This document shows, piece after piece, positions 1-12,000 of a DNA stretch of 64,000 nt. Source of the DNA: Lepturacanthus savala (taxonomy: Eukaryota > Chordata > Actinopteri > Scombriformes > Trichiuridae); the NCBI GenBank assembly GCA_030544235.1, contig CM060463.1:13829190-13893189 (forward strand). The letters are read 5' to 3'. The notes below the pieces were generated by a model. It was not told where the DNA came from. It saw only the letters and a list, made by a program, of their open reading frames with translations, and searched no databases. Within the stretch, counting starts at the first letter, position 1, and each line of letters begins with the position of its first letter. The translations under genes were made by a program, and so were the position numbers.

Positions 1-3000
1 GTCTTGAAGAGAGCCCAAAGACATATTCTGGCACAAAATCCTAATTTCAGCCCGCGTCTTGAAGACATCGGTGTAATTAATGTTAACAATGCTCATTGTG
101 ATACAGTTCAATTATCCGATCCTGGGTCGTCCTATCCCCTTATTGAGAAAGCGTTGTCTGTACCGTGGTGCAAACTGTTTCTGTGAAACTATTGTAAACT
201 ATTGTAAATAAAGAGTTACCATTTTAACCTGTTTATTTCGGTTCATAGCACAACCGCACATTTCCTGTTAATGCTTGCAAACACACTTTGGATTTAATTT
301 CATATTTATTGTAGTCTTTACAGGACAGAATACACAGGCTCTTCAACCATACAGTACACATCAACGTGGGTCATTTTGGATGAGAGGTTGGGGTGGATTT
401 TCTCTGTTGGACTCACGGTGGCCCTGGAGCAGAGGTGACCAACACACCTGTCAGAATACTTTACAACAAACAAGATATAAATACTACACCGAACCAGTGC
501 AAAGGGTCTGTTAAAATAGTGACCCTAATGCAACTGCAGCTCAAGTTCACTTAGATCTCACTGCTTCACATTTTATTCTTGAGCCTACCCACGAGCAACT
601 ACTTTGGCAGGCCAATCAAAAGTCCTCCCACTGACTGTGAAACCAGAATCAAAGGAGATGACAACAATTAATTCAATTAGTCAAGATCTCTTAAATGCAC
701 CCAATGAAGTTCAGTTAAAGTTCCCCATCACTCACAAACATGTTTTTCTACAGATTTAACACTAGAAGGCTGTTTTCATATTCATCTGCTGAAAGTTTCT
801 CTGTGCTGATTAATAATCCAATTTTTAAGGGGCGGGCCCTTTAAGTGTGTTGTGGATCCTTGAAACCTCCAGTGCACAAACACTGAGAATTGACTTAACA
901 TTGAAGTAGGTAACAGTTCTAAAACAAAGAATATTTGCATATTTATAGATTCTGTATTGATTATTGATTCAGATGATTATTGTATTTTTTTTTAATCCAG
1001 GGCCTATTCATTTCAATGATATTAACCAGATAATTGAACTACTTTGTCAAAAATGATCAGCCAAAAAAAAATGCTATTTTAAGTAGAATAATATACATCT
1101 TAAAACATGTCTGGAGGGAGGGGATCTTTAAATGATAAGCATAGATCTACAATTAGTTTTCAGAAGTGATTCTATGACAACTCTTTTAGACACTGTACAT
1201 TTTGTGCAAAATACTACTTTTGTATTCAATAAAATACAATTCATATCTTTCACTAGTGGTTTTCAGAGATTCTCTGTAGTCAATGACACGGTTCCCCTAC
1301 AAAATAAGGAATTAACCTTCCTTTATAGTTACGGTATTAATCTACCTAAAATTAAGCTACTGACACAATCAATTGGGATAAGAAATAAAATCTCATTAGA
1401 AGGGGTTGTGCATTTCATATAGTGTGCATCTGATACATATATATAAAAAAAAGAAAAGTGCTGCAACACCTACTTATGTCTGAAGAAAGTGCATCATAGG
1501 ATATTAGATTTCCCAGAATCAACCTCACAACACTGATGAATGAACAGCTACAGCTGAGGTAAAGTTGCCCAATAGTAGATTATATAAAGGACGGCAGTAA
1601 AAACCTTGGCTGACAAATATAGCTGGAGCATCTTAGACAGGGCATCAGCAGATTCTAAATTCAAGAATGAAAACAAAACGAGGGACAAAGCGGTAATATA
1701 AAATCAAAAGATATGGCACATAAGCGGTGTACAGATTAAATCTAAATTCTGAAAACAAATTAAAACAACTAAATGTAGTGTAGTAATGTGCCGTAATGAG
1801 TAAAATGGTTGTAGTGTGGCTCATGTTAGTTCTGGTAACAAATTCAAGTCTGACTGTTCTAGCAGCAAACATACCTTACATGAGGGAAGGTTTGGACCTA
1901 CGCCATCTACTGGTTGTGTTCCCACCCAGAAAGAATCTTCATTCATATTTAAAATTTTGAAAAGCCAAGGAAAAAAAAAATCATTGTCTCTTGCCTGCTA
2001 CAAGCGATAACTCATTGTATTAAAGTTATTCTGTTTTGGCTGCTATTTCATCAATAAAGACTGACGTAAACCAAATCTTAAGTGGAAGTTCTGCCTTTTT
2101 GTATTGCAATGCAGCCTGAGATGAAATCATAAATACTAAATTAACTTTTTGCCATTTCTCTCTGTGGTTGGATCAATACCACCACTACCAGAGAGTGCAG
2201 CGCTATCAATTTCCCTCCCTGTGCTATCCTTCCCCAAACTCTCACATCCAAACACTCACAGATTATAAGTTTTGAGCACCATTTTTTTTCCTTTTTGCAC
2301 TGCCTGACTTGGAATTCTATGATCAGCAGACATGTCACTAAAGGCATAATAAATTAGGATGCAACATTTTAACAGGTAAACACAAACATGAAATACACAA
2401 TCAGACCTCAGTCCTGGCCAACCTCAGGGCTACAAGTCTTGATCCTGCATAGTTTTTTGTTAAACATTTGCATGAGTGCATGAAATGACCGGGATGTTGT
2501 AACAATATTCATTCAGCGGATTCAAAACTACAAGGGTGATGCACAGACAGGACGAAGACTACAATGATTTGGGGTAAAATTACAGCACAGCTCATTTGTG
2601 TACACAGCTGCACACTGGAAAGGTTTTAATCTATCAGTGCATGATTTTCTCATCAATAATGGGACTATCAATCTCTCTGTGTCATACATATATAAAACTA
2701 TGTTTAGGACCAACGTCTGATCTCCTGCAGCAGGCAGATGTTTGAGCAGCTCAGTCAGGTGTAGCAGACAAGAAACACAAAGTAGGAACTCATAGCGGAC
2801 TCCTGCATTCTGCTTAACCTGGGAGATGGTCCACAGGAAAGGGAGGAGTGGAGAAACTCAAACAGATTCACTAATACCATGACAGAGGAGGGCCGGAGGA
2901 GAGCAACAAACTTATTTTTGATGTGTCCCCTCCAGTCTGGGGTTCTTCTCTTTACAGAAAGTCTGTGTGTGTGTTCACTTGTCCTCAGGTGCTCCAACAG

Positions 3001-3011
3001 TAGCGGCTCTC
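1..3011. other. Downstream flank of DNAJC11, no recognised gene
   Basis: AT-rich sequence. A 60-codon open frame at 4-186 followed by AATAAA at 207-212 is unrecognised and might be the tail of a retroelement. A TTAA-flanked element lies at 715-1131. The DNAJC11 3'UTR must start at 3011 and run leftwards; a possible minus-strand ATTAAA signal lies near 2624-2629, but the cleavage site is not determined. Confidence 0.5.
715..1131. mobile_element. TTAA-flanked non-autonomous DNA element, copy A
   Basis: The left end TTAAAGTTCCCCATC and the reverse complement of the right end, TTAAAGATCCCCTCC, are imperfect terminal inverted repeats inside TTAA. The interior shares long matches with copy B at 23294-25087, for example AGGCTGTTTTCATATTCATC and TTAAAACATGTCTGGAGG. 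TTAA targets are typical of piggyBac- or Kolobok-type transposons. No coding capacity is seen. Confidence 0.65.
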
Positions 3012-3037
3012 CTAGGACTCTGATTCAATTCTGTGAG
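3012..3037 (-). CDS. dnajc11: DNAJC11 final 26-nt coding exon 16 with stop
   Basis: Joined to the single T left by exon 15, it reads SHRIESES then TAG at 3014-3012. This matches the conserved family C-terminus (IPKQSHRI...). Acceptor cgtcag|CTCAC preceded by a pyrimidine-rich stretch. It is too short to be found by ORF length alone; the family match and exact phase support it. Confidence 0.85.
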
Positions 3038-6000
3038 CTGACGAGACAGATAAAAAGAATGATTTGAGAAGGAGCGGATGTGTATAGGCGTCAGTCATGT
3101 TGGAATTATCATGCAGCTATATGATAATCTAAAGCAGTGGTTCTCAAAGTGAGGTCCAGGGACTCCCAGGGGTCCTTGAGGTAGTTCCACGGCAAAAAGG
3201 GAAATAATTTGTTTTAATTATAAGTCCATCCATAAGTAACAATAACATTTTTGTCACTACACTTTCTTTAATATATTAAAGCAAAAACCTTATCAGCTGG
3301 GGACTGTGGGACAAAATCCTATCAAATGGGGGTCTGTGGTCTAATTTGATCCTTGACATGAAAAATCTTGAGAACCACTGATGTAGATGATGGTGTTGTG
3401 TAAAGTGGCTGCATGCTCACATTGCTTGGGTATCCGTAGCGGCTCGGTGTCTGCAGAGATGACTTGATGCATGACGCCTCTGAACTGGTACAGTAGTTTT
3501 AGACTCTTCTCTTCTCCCACACAGGGGTCGTAGAAACCTGGCAACCCCGCCTGCACATGTGAATATGACTCGTAAGCAGTGCACGCATGCACATTTATAA
3601 AACGCACAATCACACTGGGGCAAAGGCATCAACACAGACCTTAGAAGCCTCAGTGAGGATGAGTTTAGAGTCCTTAACCAGGCACTGTAGAGGCACAGTG
3701 ACATCGATGACCTTGGCTTTCTCCTGCTTCTGGCTGGTGTCCGACACAAACTTCCCATACCAGGCGTTCAGGATGATCAGACCTAGACAGAAATTCAAGT
3801 AACGTGAGATTGTTCCTTCTACTGCACAAACATAAAGCCTTTGTCAGCTGTTCCTTCCTGAGCAGCAAGTATTCAAACACTTTGGCCAGAACATGCGTAA
3901 GGTGAACCCAGCCAGAGGGCGACTCCTCAAACAACTGCACGCACCCTTTAGATAAGCATAACAGGAAATCCATTAGCACACTGGAATCACCATTTTGATT
4001 AATGCGAGTTTGCACTCTGGTGTCCTGTGTGCCGATTTACATGTTTAACATATGTAAACACTGCAGCATGGGGGTGGGGTACATCGTCATGACTGTGTTC
4101 ACACAGCATTACTGGAGATGATCAGAATTAGAAAAACTGAATCCTGGAGCTGCAGTGTATTATGTTGTTGAGAATGACCATGAGAAATATGTTTGAATTA
4201 AACATTTATAAATATTTTTAGAGTCTTGACTGACTGCAAAAAATGCTTTCAGTCTCTCACCCTGATGTAATATCTGTGTGTGTGTGTTCCCTCACCCATC
4301 TTTGATTCTTCTGCCTCTATAATTCTCCTCACAGACTCCTGCATCAGTAGAATCTGCAGAAGGAACCAAGGGAGATGGAGGAATGAGGAGGAGGTGGAAG
4401 GAGGAGGAGGTAGGAGGAGAAACAGGATAGGAGAGAGGTTTTAAGACAAAATGAGAAGAACCAAACCTCTAAACAATGATCATTTATCCCACACACAATA
4501 AGTGACGGCGTGTTTGCATGCGAGCACTCACGGCAGACTCTGCCTCCTGCTTCTTCTTGGCGATGTCTGTGGCTGAGCTCTTCCTCTGCAACTCTAGATC
4601 TCTGAAGCACAGAGACAGACAATGCAGACATCAACAAATCACCCACTGTGGGATTCAACGTGGAGAGTCTCTGATGACCGCGTAAAATAAGCGTCAGAGA
4701 AACCCTGCTCTAGTATTAACAGCACCCACCACTGAAATGATGCATTTGTGGGTAGTGCATATTGCAATTCCTTATCAGTAGAAGAACAATTTAACTTTTG
4801 ACCGTACATACAACACATATGCACAAAATGCAACGGTTAAGAAGATCCACAGACTGTTCAAGAACAGGATTTAGGGTGCGTTCACAACATTAGATCAATC
4901 ACCCATCACAGTGCCCATCACAGCACTGAAACAGCACTAGTCAAGGTCACTAATGACTTGTTGCTGGCTGCTGATGATGGGCTGGGCTCGGTTCTGGTCC
5001 TGCTGGATCTAAGTGCTGCGTTTGACACAATCGACCATAGCATCTTACTGCAGAGATTGGAACAGGACATAGGCATTAGAGGATCCGCTCTCTCCTGGTT
5101 TAAATCCTATTTATCTAATAGGTTCCAGTTTGTTAGCGTTAACCAGCAATCATCATCATACTCAAGAGTCACCTATGGTGTCCCACAAGGGTCAGTCCTA
5201 GGGCCCATTTTGTTTACTCTATATATGCTGCCCTTGGGTAATATTATTAGAAAACACGGCATAAATTTCCACTGCTACGCAGATGACACACAGCTATACT
5301 TATCAATTAAACCCGATCAGATCAGGCTAGTACATAAACTTAGCGCCTGTGTTAGAGACATAAAGACCTGGATGTCTGTGAACTATCTGTTACTTAACCC
5401 TGATAAAACAGAAGTTATTATATTAGGCCCTAAAAGTGTTAGAGAGTCCCTATCTGAGCAACTAGTAACTCTAGATAATGTGAAAATAGCCTCTAGCACC
5501 ACAGTTAAAAACCTAGGAGTTTTATTTGAGCCAGACTTATCATTTAAAGCTCATATTAATCAAGCCTGTAGAACAGCCTTCTTTCACCTGCGTAACATAG
5601 CCAAAATTAGAAATATCCTATCTAAAAATGATGCTGAAAAACTAATCCATGCGTTTGTTACATCTAGATTAGATTACTGTAACTCCCTATTAGTAGCGTG
5701 TCCTAAAAGTTCCCTAAAAAGTTTTCAGCTGGTTCAAAACGCAGCGGCTTGTTTACTAACAGGAACTAATAGAAGAGAACACATCACCCCCATACTCCAA
5801 GCCCTTCATTGGCTTCCTGTTGAGTTCAGAATTAAATTTAAAATCCTACTCCTCACTTATAAAACCATTAATGGGATGGGCCCCTCTTATCTTAAAGATG
5901 CTCTGGTCCCGTACCATCCAAATAGAACACTGCGGTCTCAGAATGCAGGTCTACTGGTAGTTCCACGGGTCCATAAAAGCACAGTAGGAGCTAGAGCCTT

Positions 6001-9000
6001 TAGCTACCAAGCCCCTATCTTATGGAACCAACTCCCAATTAATATTAAAGAGGCCGACACAGTCTGTGCATTTAAGGCTAGACTAAAAACATTTCTGTTT
6101 CAAAAGGCCTATGGTCAGGGTAGTTAAAGGTAGACTTAAAACCACAGTTCAGTCTAAGCTGCCCTAGGAGTGAGAATACTGGGGGAAGTACAGTCACTGA
6201 GCTCTATCATCTCTTTCTGGTACCATGTACCACTGTCATTAATAAACAGGATCTACTTTATACTTGGTCTTTACATCACTATTCACCCAGAGTCCTTCTC
6301 CCCACTCCCCTTCGGGGGAGTGGCTACTGTTTCAGTTCATCCGCACGAGGCCCAACGATGACGACTCCTGATGCGACTCATCGAGGCCCCTGATGAACCT
6401 TCACCTGCCTGGTTGGACCCACCCTTCTGCCCCCACCCTACGGCATCTCTACAGACTGAAACATCTTTAAAGACTATTATTTCATCATCAGATAGATGTC
6501 TGTCAGTCCTGATTCATCTATAGCCTGTCCGTCCATGGGAGTGGATCTCTCCTTCACTGTGGTCCTCCTCGAGGTTTCTCCTTTTTCCCACTGGGTTTTT
6601 GAGTTTTTCCTTGCCGAGAAGGAGGGTCTAAGGACGGGGGATGTCTGAGTCACTTTGGACTGGATTTTGTAAAGCACTTTGAGACAACTGTGTTGTTGGT
6701 GTAAAATTGGGCTATAAAAATAAAGTGAATTGAATTGAATTACACCTGCAAACAAACCAAAACTTCTCTGATTGATGTTTTCTAAGATTGATGTTATCTT
6801 AGAAAAACAGGAAATGAAATGATTAATATTCCCTCCCATGATGCATCTCAAATAGTTAATTTTGGACCCGAGTTCCCGCTCTCACCACACTCCACACCAA
6901 ATGACTTTGGTGTGAGTGTGTATGTGTGTGTGTGTGGTGAGAGCGAGAAAGTCAAGTGGACCACTTGACTACCAGACCACCTTTTTTTGGAGGTCTTTAT
7001 CGGCTTGATTTAGTGCACCCAAGTGTGACTGATGCTTTCACACCAAAGAAAATGAAACTGAACTAAAAGCCTTTGATTCGAATGGAGCGTCTGGTCACAT
7101 AAACTGCTGTTGGTGTGAAGGCAGCCTTAGTGTCCAATAAGATGTCAGGCTGAACAGCGATGAAACATGATTGAAAACAACAATTTTGTACTAATGAGAA
7201 CAAATTGCGGCTGAATGTCAGTTTGAAATGGGGAGCTACGAAGGCAGGAGTTGTACTGACTGCTCTTTCTGTTGTTGCGTAAACGGGATGATGACGAGCC
7301 TGTGGACGACCATGTAGACCAGCAGGGGCCCCACGGTGGCATAGAAAACGGCACTGGGCAGCAGCTGGTCCGTCAGGTGGACTGGAAACAGGTACGTCTG
7401 ACTGGCACGTGCCAACCTGCGTGGGAACACCAGCGCGAACACATTAGATAATCCCGCAGTCACACGGGGACGCACAGAAGAATGAGATCACATTTTTTTG
7501 GGGTCTGGCCAGTATACTTGATCTTCAGCGTGACTCCCTGAGGGACGCCAATGCTGACAGTGGCTGACAGGACACTGTGTCGGCTGATCTTCCTCTCTGC
7601 TCCGTATTCCACCACAGTGCCAAACCAGCCCGTCCTGAAGGAAGGATACAGACATGAAGAGACACCATTGGCAACCACTGACAGTAACATGCGTAGAATA
7701 GGACAGAAAACCAATGCTCAAGAAAGGAGGCTGTTTGTAACCAAATTGTTTTGGGATTGTATGTTGTTGTTTCTTATTGTTTTTTAAACCTTTATTTAAC
7801 CAGGTAATAATAAACCCATTGAGATCAAGAACTCTTTTATAAGGGTGACCTGGCCAAGAGGTCAGCAGCACACATCACAAAACCTGATAAAATAAACCAC
7901 ATTAAATTAAATACTATATTAAGAACTAAAGTGCAGCAGAAACACTTTGATGCTAAAGTGCAATATAAGTTAAAATTCTAACTATAAGCAAAGTAGTTAT
8001 AAAAACAGGATGTTAAAATGCAAAGGTCAGTAGTTTACAGCAAAAAAAATTAAATATATATTAACATTTAAAACATAAAGTGTGGTAATTATAAAACAAA
8101 ATAGGATGTTAAAATTCCAAGCTGCAGTAGGTTACAGTAACAATTTTAAAACACAGGCACTGGCTGATGGACTGTTTTTGTCTGCTCCATAAAATGGAAC
8201 AGAAAGTTCTAAGTTCCAAAAAAGTTCAGCTATTATAAGTTCAATTTGAAAAGTGTTCCATGCAGAGGGTTGGAAACACTGAAGCTGTGTCTCCCAAATT
8301 CAGAAGAATGAAATATATTAAGTATTGTTATGTATTATCTATGACATTCTTCTATAGACACTGAAGCATTACCACAAATTTAACGAAACTATTCATTTCC
8401 TGCTCACATTTAAAATGGTTTAGCCTTGTTTCTTTCTGTGAAATCCTTTGCTGTGATGTGCCATGTGCATCTTTTTACTGGTTTGCCTCGTCTTGTATTT
8501 CTTTGTGTATCATTATTGTCTCTTTACCCCTTGCCGTTTGTTATTGTGCTTCTGTTGACAAGCATACTTTTGTTTTGTGTCTTTCTGTCTTTGTTTTCTT
8601 CTGCCAAGGAACTGCAAATGCGAATTAGCTTCTAGCTATAAGCTGGTACAGTCCATCAAAAGCTGACAGTCAGTGGCCTTGATGGTTTTATTGTAAAATC
8701 TGTAGTTCACAGAAGGGAATCTGTGTTCAAAGTTAAAAAGATGCTATTAAATAGTATTTAATAGCTATTAATAATATATAATACATTTAAATATACTTCC
8801 TTTATGTTCATTCTATGATTTCACATTTTAATAACCATTATTAAAAGCAAGAAATAGCAGTTAATCACAGCTAATCGTGTGATTATTTAGTTAACTTAAT
8901 TGGTGACGGATTGAGAGCTCTATTTATTTTGTGCTGCCAAATGTCTTGTTAAGTCAAGTTTCTGTCACTTACTTGACAGAGCCTTTAACTTTGGTCTGGT

Positions 9001-12000
9001 CCTCATCTTGGAACTTGTACTGGTAGCTCATCATTAGGTAGGAGTGGGCCACACCCAGCTTGAAGGGGAGGGAGTTGAAGTAAGCACAAATCATATTAGC
9101 AAAACACTCCACCAATATGCATTTCATTTTTCTGCTTGTGTGTACCTGCAGAGCGAGAGTGAAGTGGCTGCGCTTGGTGTCCCGCACCACGCTGGTGGTC
9201 ATGGCGCTGTTGGGCCCCCAGCGCCACTGGAGATAACCCATAGTGTTCTGGTCCAAGTGGCGCGCTGTCATCAGAGAGCAGCTCGGTCGCAAACCGCGAG
9301 GAGAAAACTGCAAACCGCACTGGGCTGTCAAGAAACTGCAAAGAGAAGTGACATAGAGGCAAATACGTGATAGAGAACTAAAGGAAAACAGAATTCTGTT
9401 CATGCCGGAGGTTAAGAAAGTACATGTGATTGTTTCTCATATCAACGAACTGGTCCTTACCACCGGGGAGTGAGATTACGAAACACCTTCAGCCCAACGA
9501 GAGGTCCTAGTATGTCTCCTGCACCAAGCTCCAGCTAAACAGAAGACAGGTGTTTGGAGAGGAACAAAAATATGCAAATGAATAGGCTACATACCGTAAA
9601 ATACCAAATAATAGCTGGATTTCAATTGGAAATGGGCCCTCTTTAAACACCTCAGACCTGACAAAGAAACTACAAAGAAATACAAAGAAATTCATTTGTA
9701 TTTTTGTAGTAAAATATGCCGAGGAAAACTTGGGAGATGCAGCCCTGAGACGTTTAACTACAGTACTGTAATCTTACTTTTGAAAAATGTACATTTTACA
9801 GTAGTCAAGTTTAATAAAAGAATTTGCGTAAACTACCATATTTTTTCAGTTTTGCTGAGCAAAGGTTTTCTCAGAAAGGAATTGATCACCTTTCTCATAT
9901 TGCTGCCTGGTCTCAAATAAACACCTCATCTGTTTGAGCAATTGAAAGATATAAACGGTTATTATTTGGTATTTAGTTTATTTAGTTAGTTGTATATTGG
10001 CTGTACTGTGTGTGCGTTACCTCTCCCCAGCCTTTGGCAGACGTCACCCTGCGAACGGTCATGTTAATGTTGCCCCCTCCGTTCCCGTTGTGAGTAGAGA
10101 GTGAGCCAGACAGCACTGCTGTGTCTGAGTTGGTCAAAGGAGCCTAAACCGAGACAGAAACCGCCCGATTAAACCGACAGAACTACACCACGGTGAAACC
10201 TAATGAGGAAAGCAGGTGGGTTATTACTTCAGTGTTATACCTCAATGGACTGAGAAATGTGCATCTTGTTGATTTCAATATGAGGAAAGCCGCCTCCTGG
10301 CATCTCCTCAAAGTCCTCATCATAACGGTCAAACAGGTCCGTTGCATCCACACCCACACTGATGGTGCCCTGAATAATGAGCAAAGGGGAGATATTGACA
10401 GAATTCATTAAAAAAAAAAGACTAAATGTGGAAACCATCCGCAGTCAAAATTGTTTAACGTCTACATAAAAGCAGTGGCCCACACAGGAAATACAAGAAA
10501 GGAAAACCTTGGGGTTAGTTCTTTGCTGCAGTCTCCTCTCTTCTCTTTCCCTCTGCAGCCTTTCATACTCCTCTCGAATTTCTGCTGGCGTTCTTTTTCT
10601 TTCCACCACCTACACAGCAGTCATCACCCAAAGACACCGATTATGACAATAGGATACTGTATGCTATATATATATATATGTGTGTGTGTAGAAGCAAAAA
10701 CACTCGACAGACAAAGAGTAGAGTTTGTGTTACAAAGAAACAAAGCAAACATACCTCCCATCCTTCCACTTCCAGCCCTTTCTTGCCAAATATGTCATAG
10801 ATGGCTCTAGAGTGAGCATCACTCAGCACTGAGGGGAAAGATGTCCTGTTTACATGGATTTGTTTGGAACGTGTTTGTCTTTTGTCAGTTTTCACGTCCT
10901 ATTCCCAAGGAGTCTCGTATGTATTTATTTATTTGCTTTTTATAGTTGGTTGTTTACAGTTTGAGTTCTATATATGTACAAGTGTGAGCTTCCTTACCTT
11001 CATAAGCCTGGTGCACCTGGTTGAAAAGCTGTTCGGCTTGTCTTTTCAGCTCAGGGTCTCGATGTTTGTCGGGATGATAGAGCATGCACAGCCTTCGATA
11101 CGACGCCTTTAGCTCTTCTAGAGTGGCCTGGGAACAGAGAGGACAGGGATCACTCCCGCAGCCAGGGCTGAGCGATGTGGACAAAATCAAATATCACATT
11201 GCTTTTTAACAAGTAATGCTTATGCAACTACTAAGTGGGTAAAGTCAAGTCAATTGAGTTTAAAGTAAGGTTAAAGTCACAAATCACAGATTCGCCTCAA
11301 TCTTTACAGTTTTCTACAACAGCACCACAACATCCCCTGTCCTTAGAGTCTCACATCGTACATGAAAAACTTGCTAAAAAAACTTTGACAGAGAAACAAA
11401 AAAGAAGAAATCTCAGGAAGAGTAACAGAGGGGGAATCCCTGTACCAGGACAGATAAGCATAGAATAAATGATGTGTGCACAGGATGGAAATAATACATT
11501 TAGAACAGAAAAAGAGTCGAGTATGACATCAATCAGAATAACAGAAATACACTATATTGATTCATGGTGTATGTGGAGGATGAGGTGACAGGATCCATTG
11601 CAGCTTCCAGGTGAACCAGGACGGACAGCCAGGACAGTCTGGTAAGTTCAGGAAATGGTATCACTTTACTGTAATGTAGCATTTAAAACTATTCATCTAT
11701 CTATATATCTAGTCTCTTATCACAATATCAATGTAATATTGATATATCACTGCAACCAATAATTGTGTTAATGATTGATCAGACGACTACAAATATTTTG
11801 ATTGTCATGCAATTGATATTGATTGTTGTAGTCTATAAAATGAAAGTAATATATAAACCTAAATAAAAAACTGCATTATCTATGATTTTTATCACTTAAG
11901 ACAAACTAAATGTGAATATATCACATGCGTTTATTCATTTAGTTTTTTATATTGGAAACATAACTTAAATTGTTGTAGCAAATATTCTGTATACATTATT

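Larger units (their letters stand above)
4602..7260. other. DNAJC11 intron 11 with nested transposons
   Basis: The intron is occupied mainly by an L2-like LINE on the plus strand inserted into a probable Harbinger-like element. Flanking parts (4602-4870 and 7130-7260) show nothing recognised. Confidence 0.7.

Noticed and set aside
4..186. 60-codon open frame at the window start followed by AATAAA
   Set aside because: Not recognised. It could be the 3' end of an element or gene cut by the window edge, but nothing supports a call.
3341..3420. Extended DNAJC11 exon 15 as the main C-terminus
   Set aside because: The residues come from a hAT MITE, while splicing to 3012-3037 restores the conserved SHRI ending.
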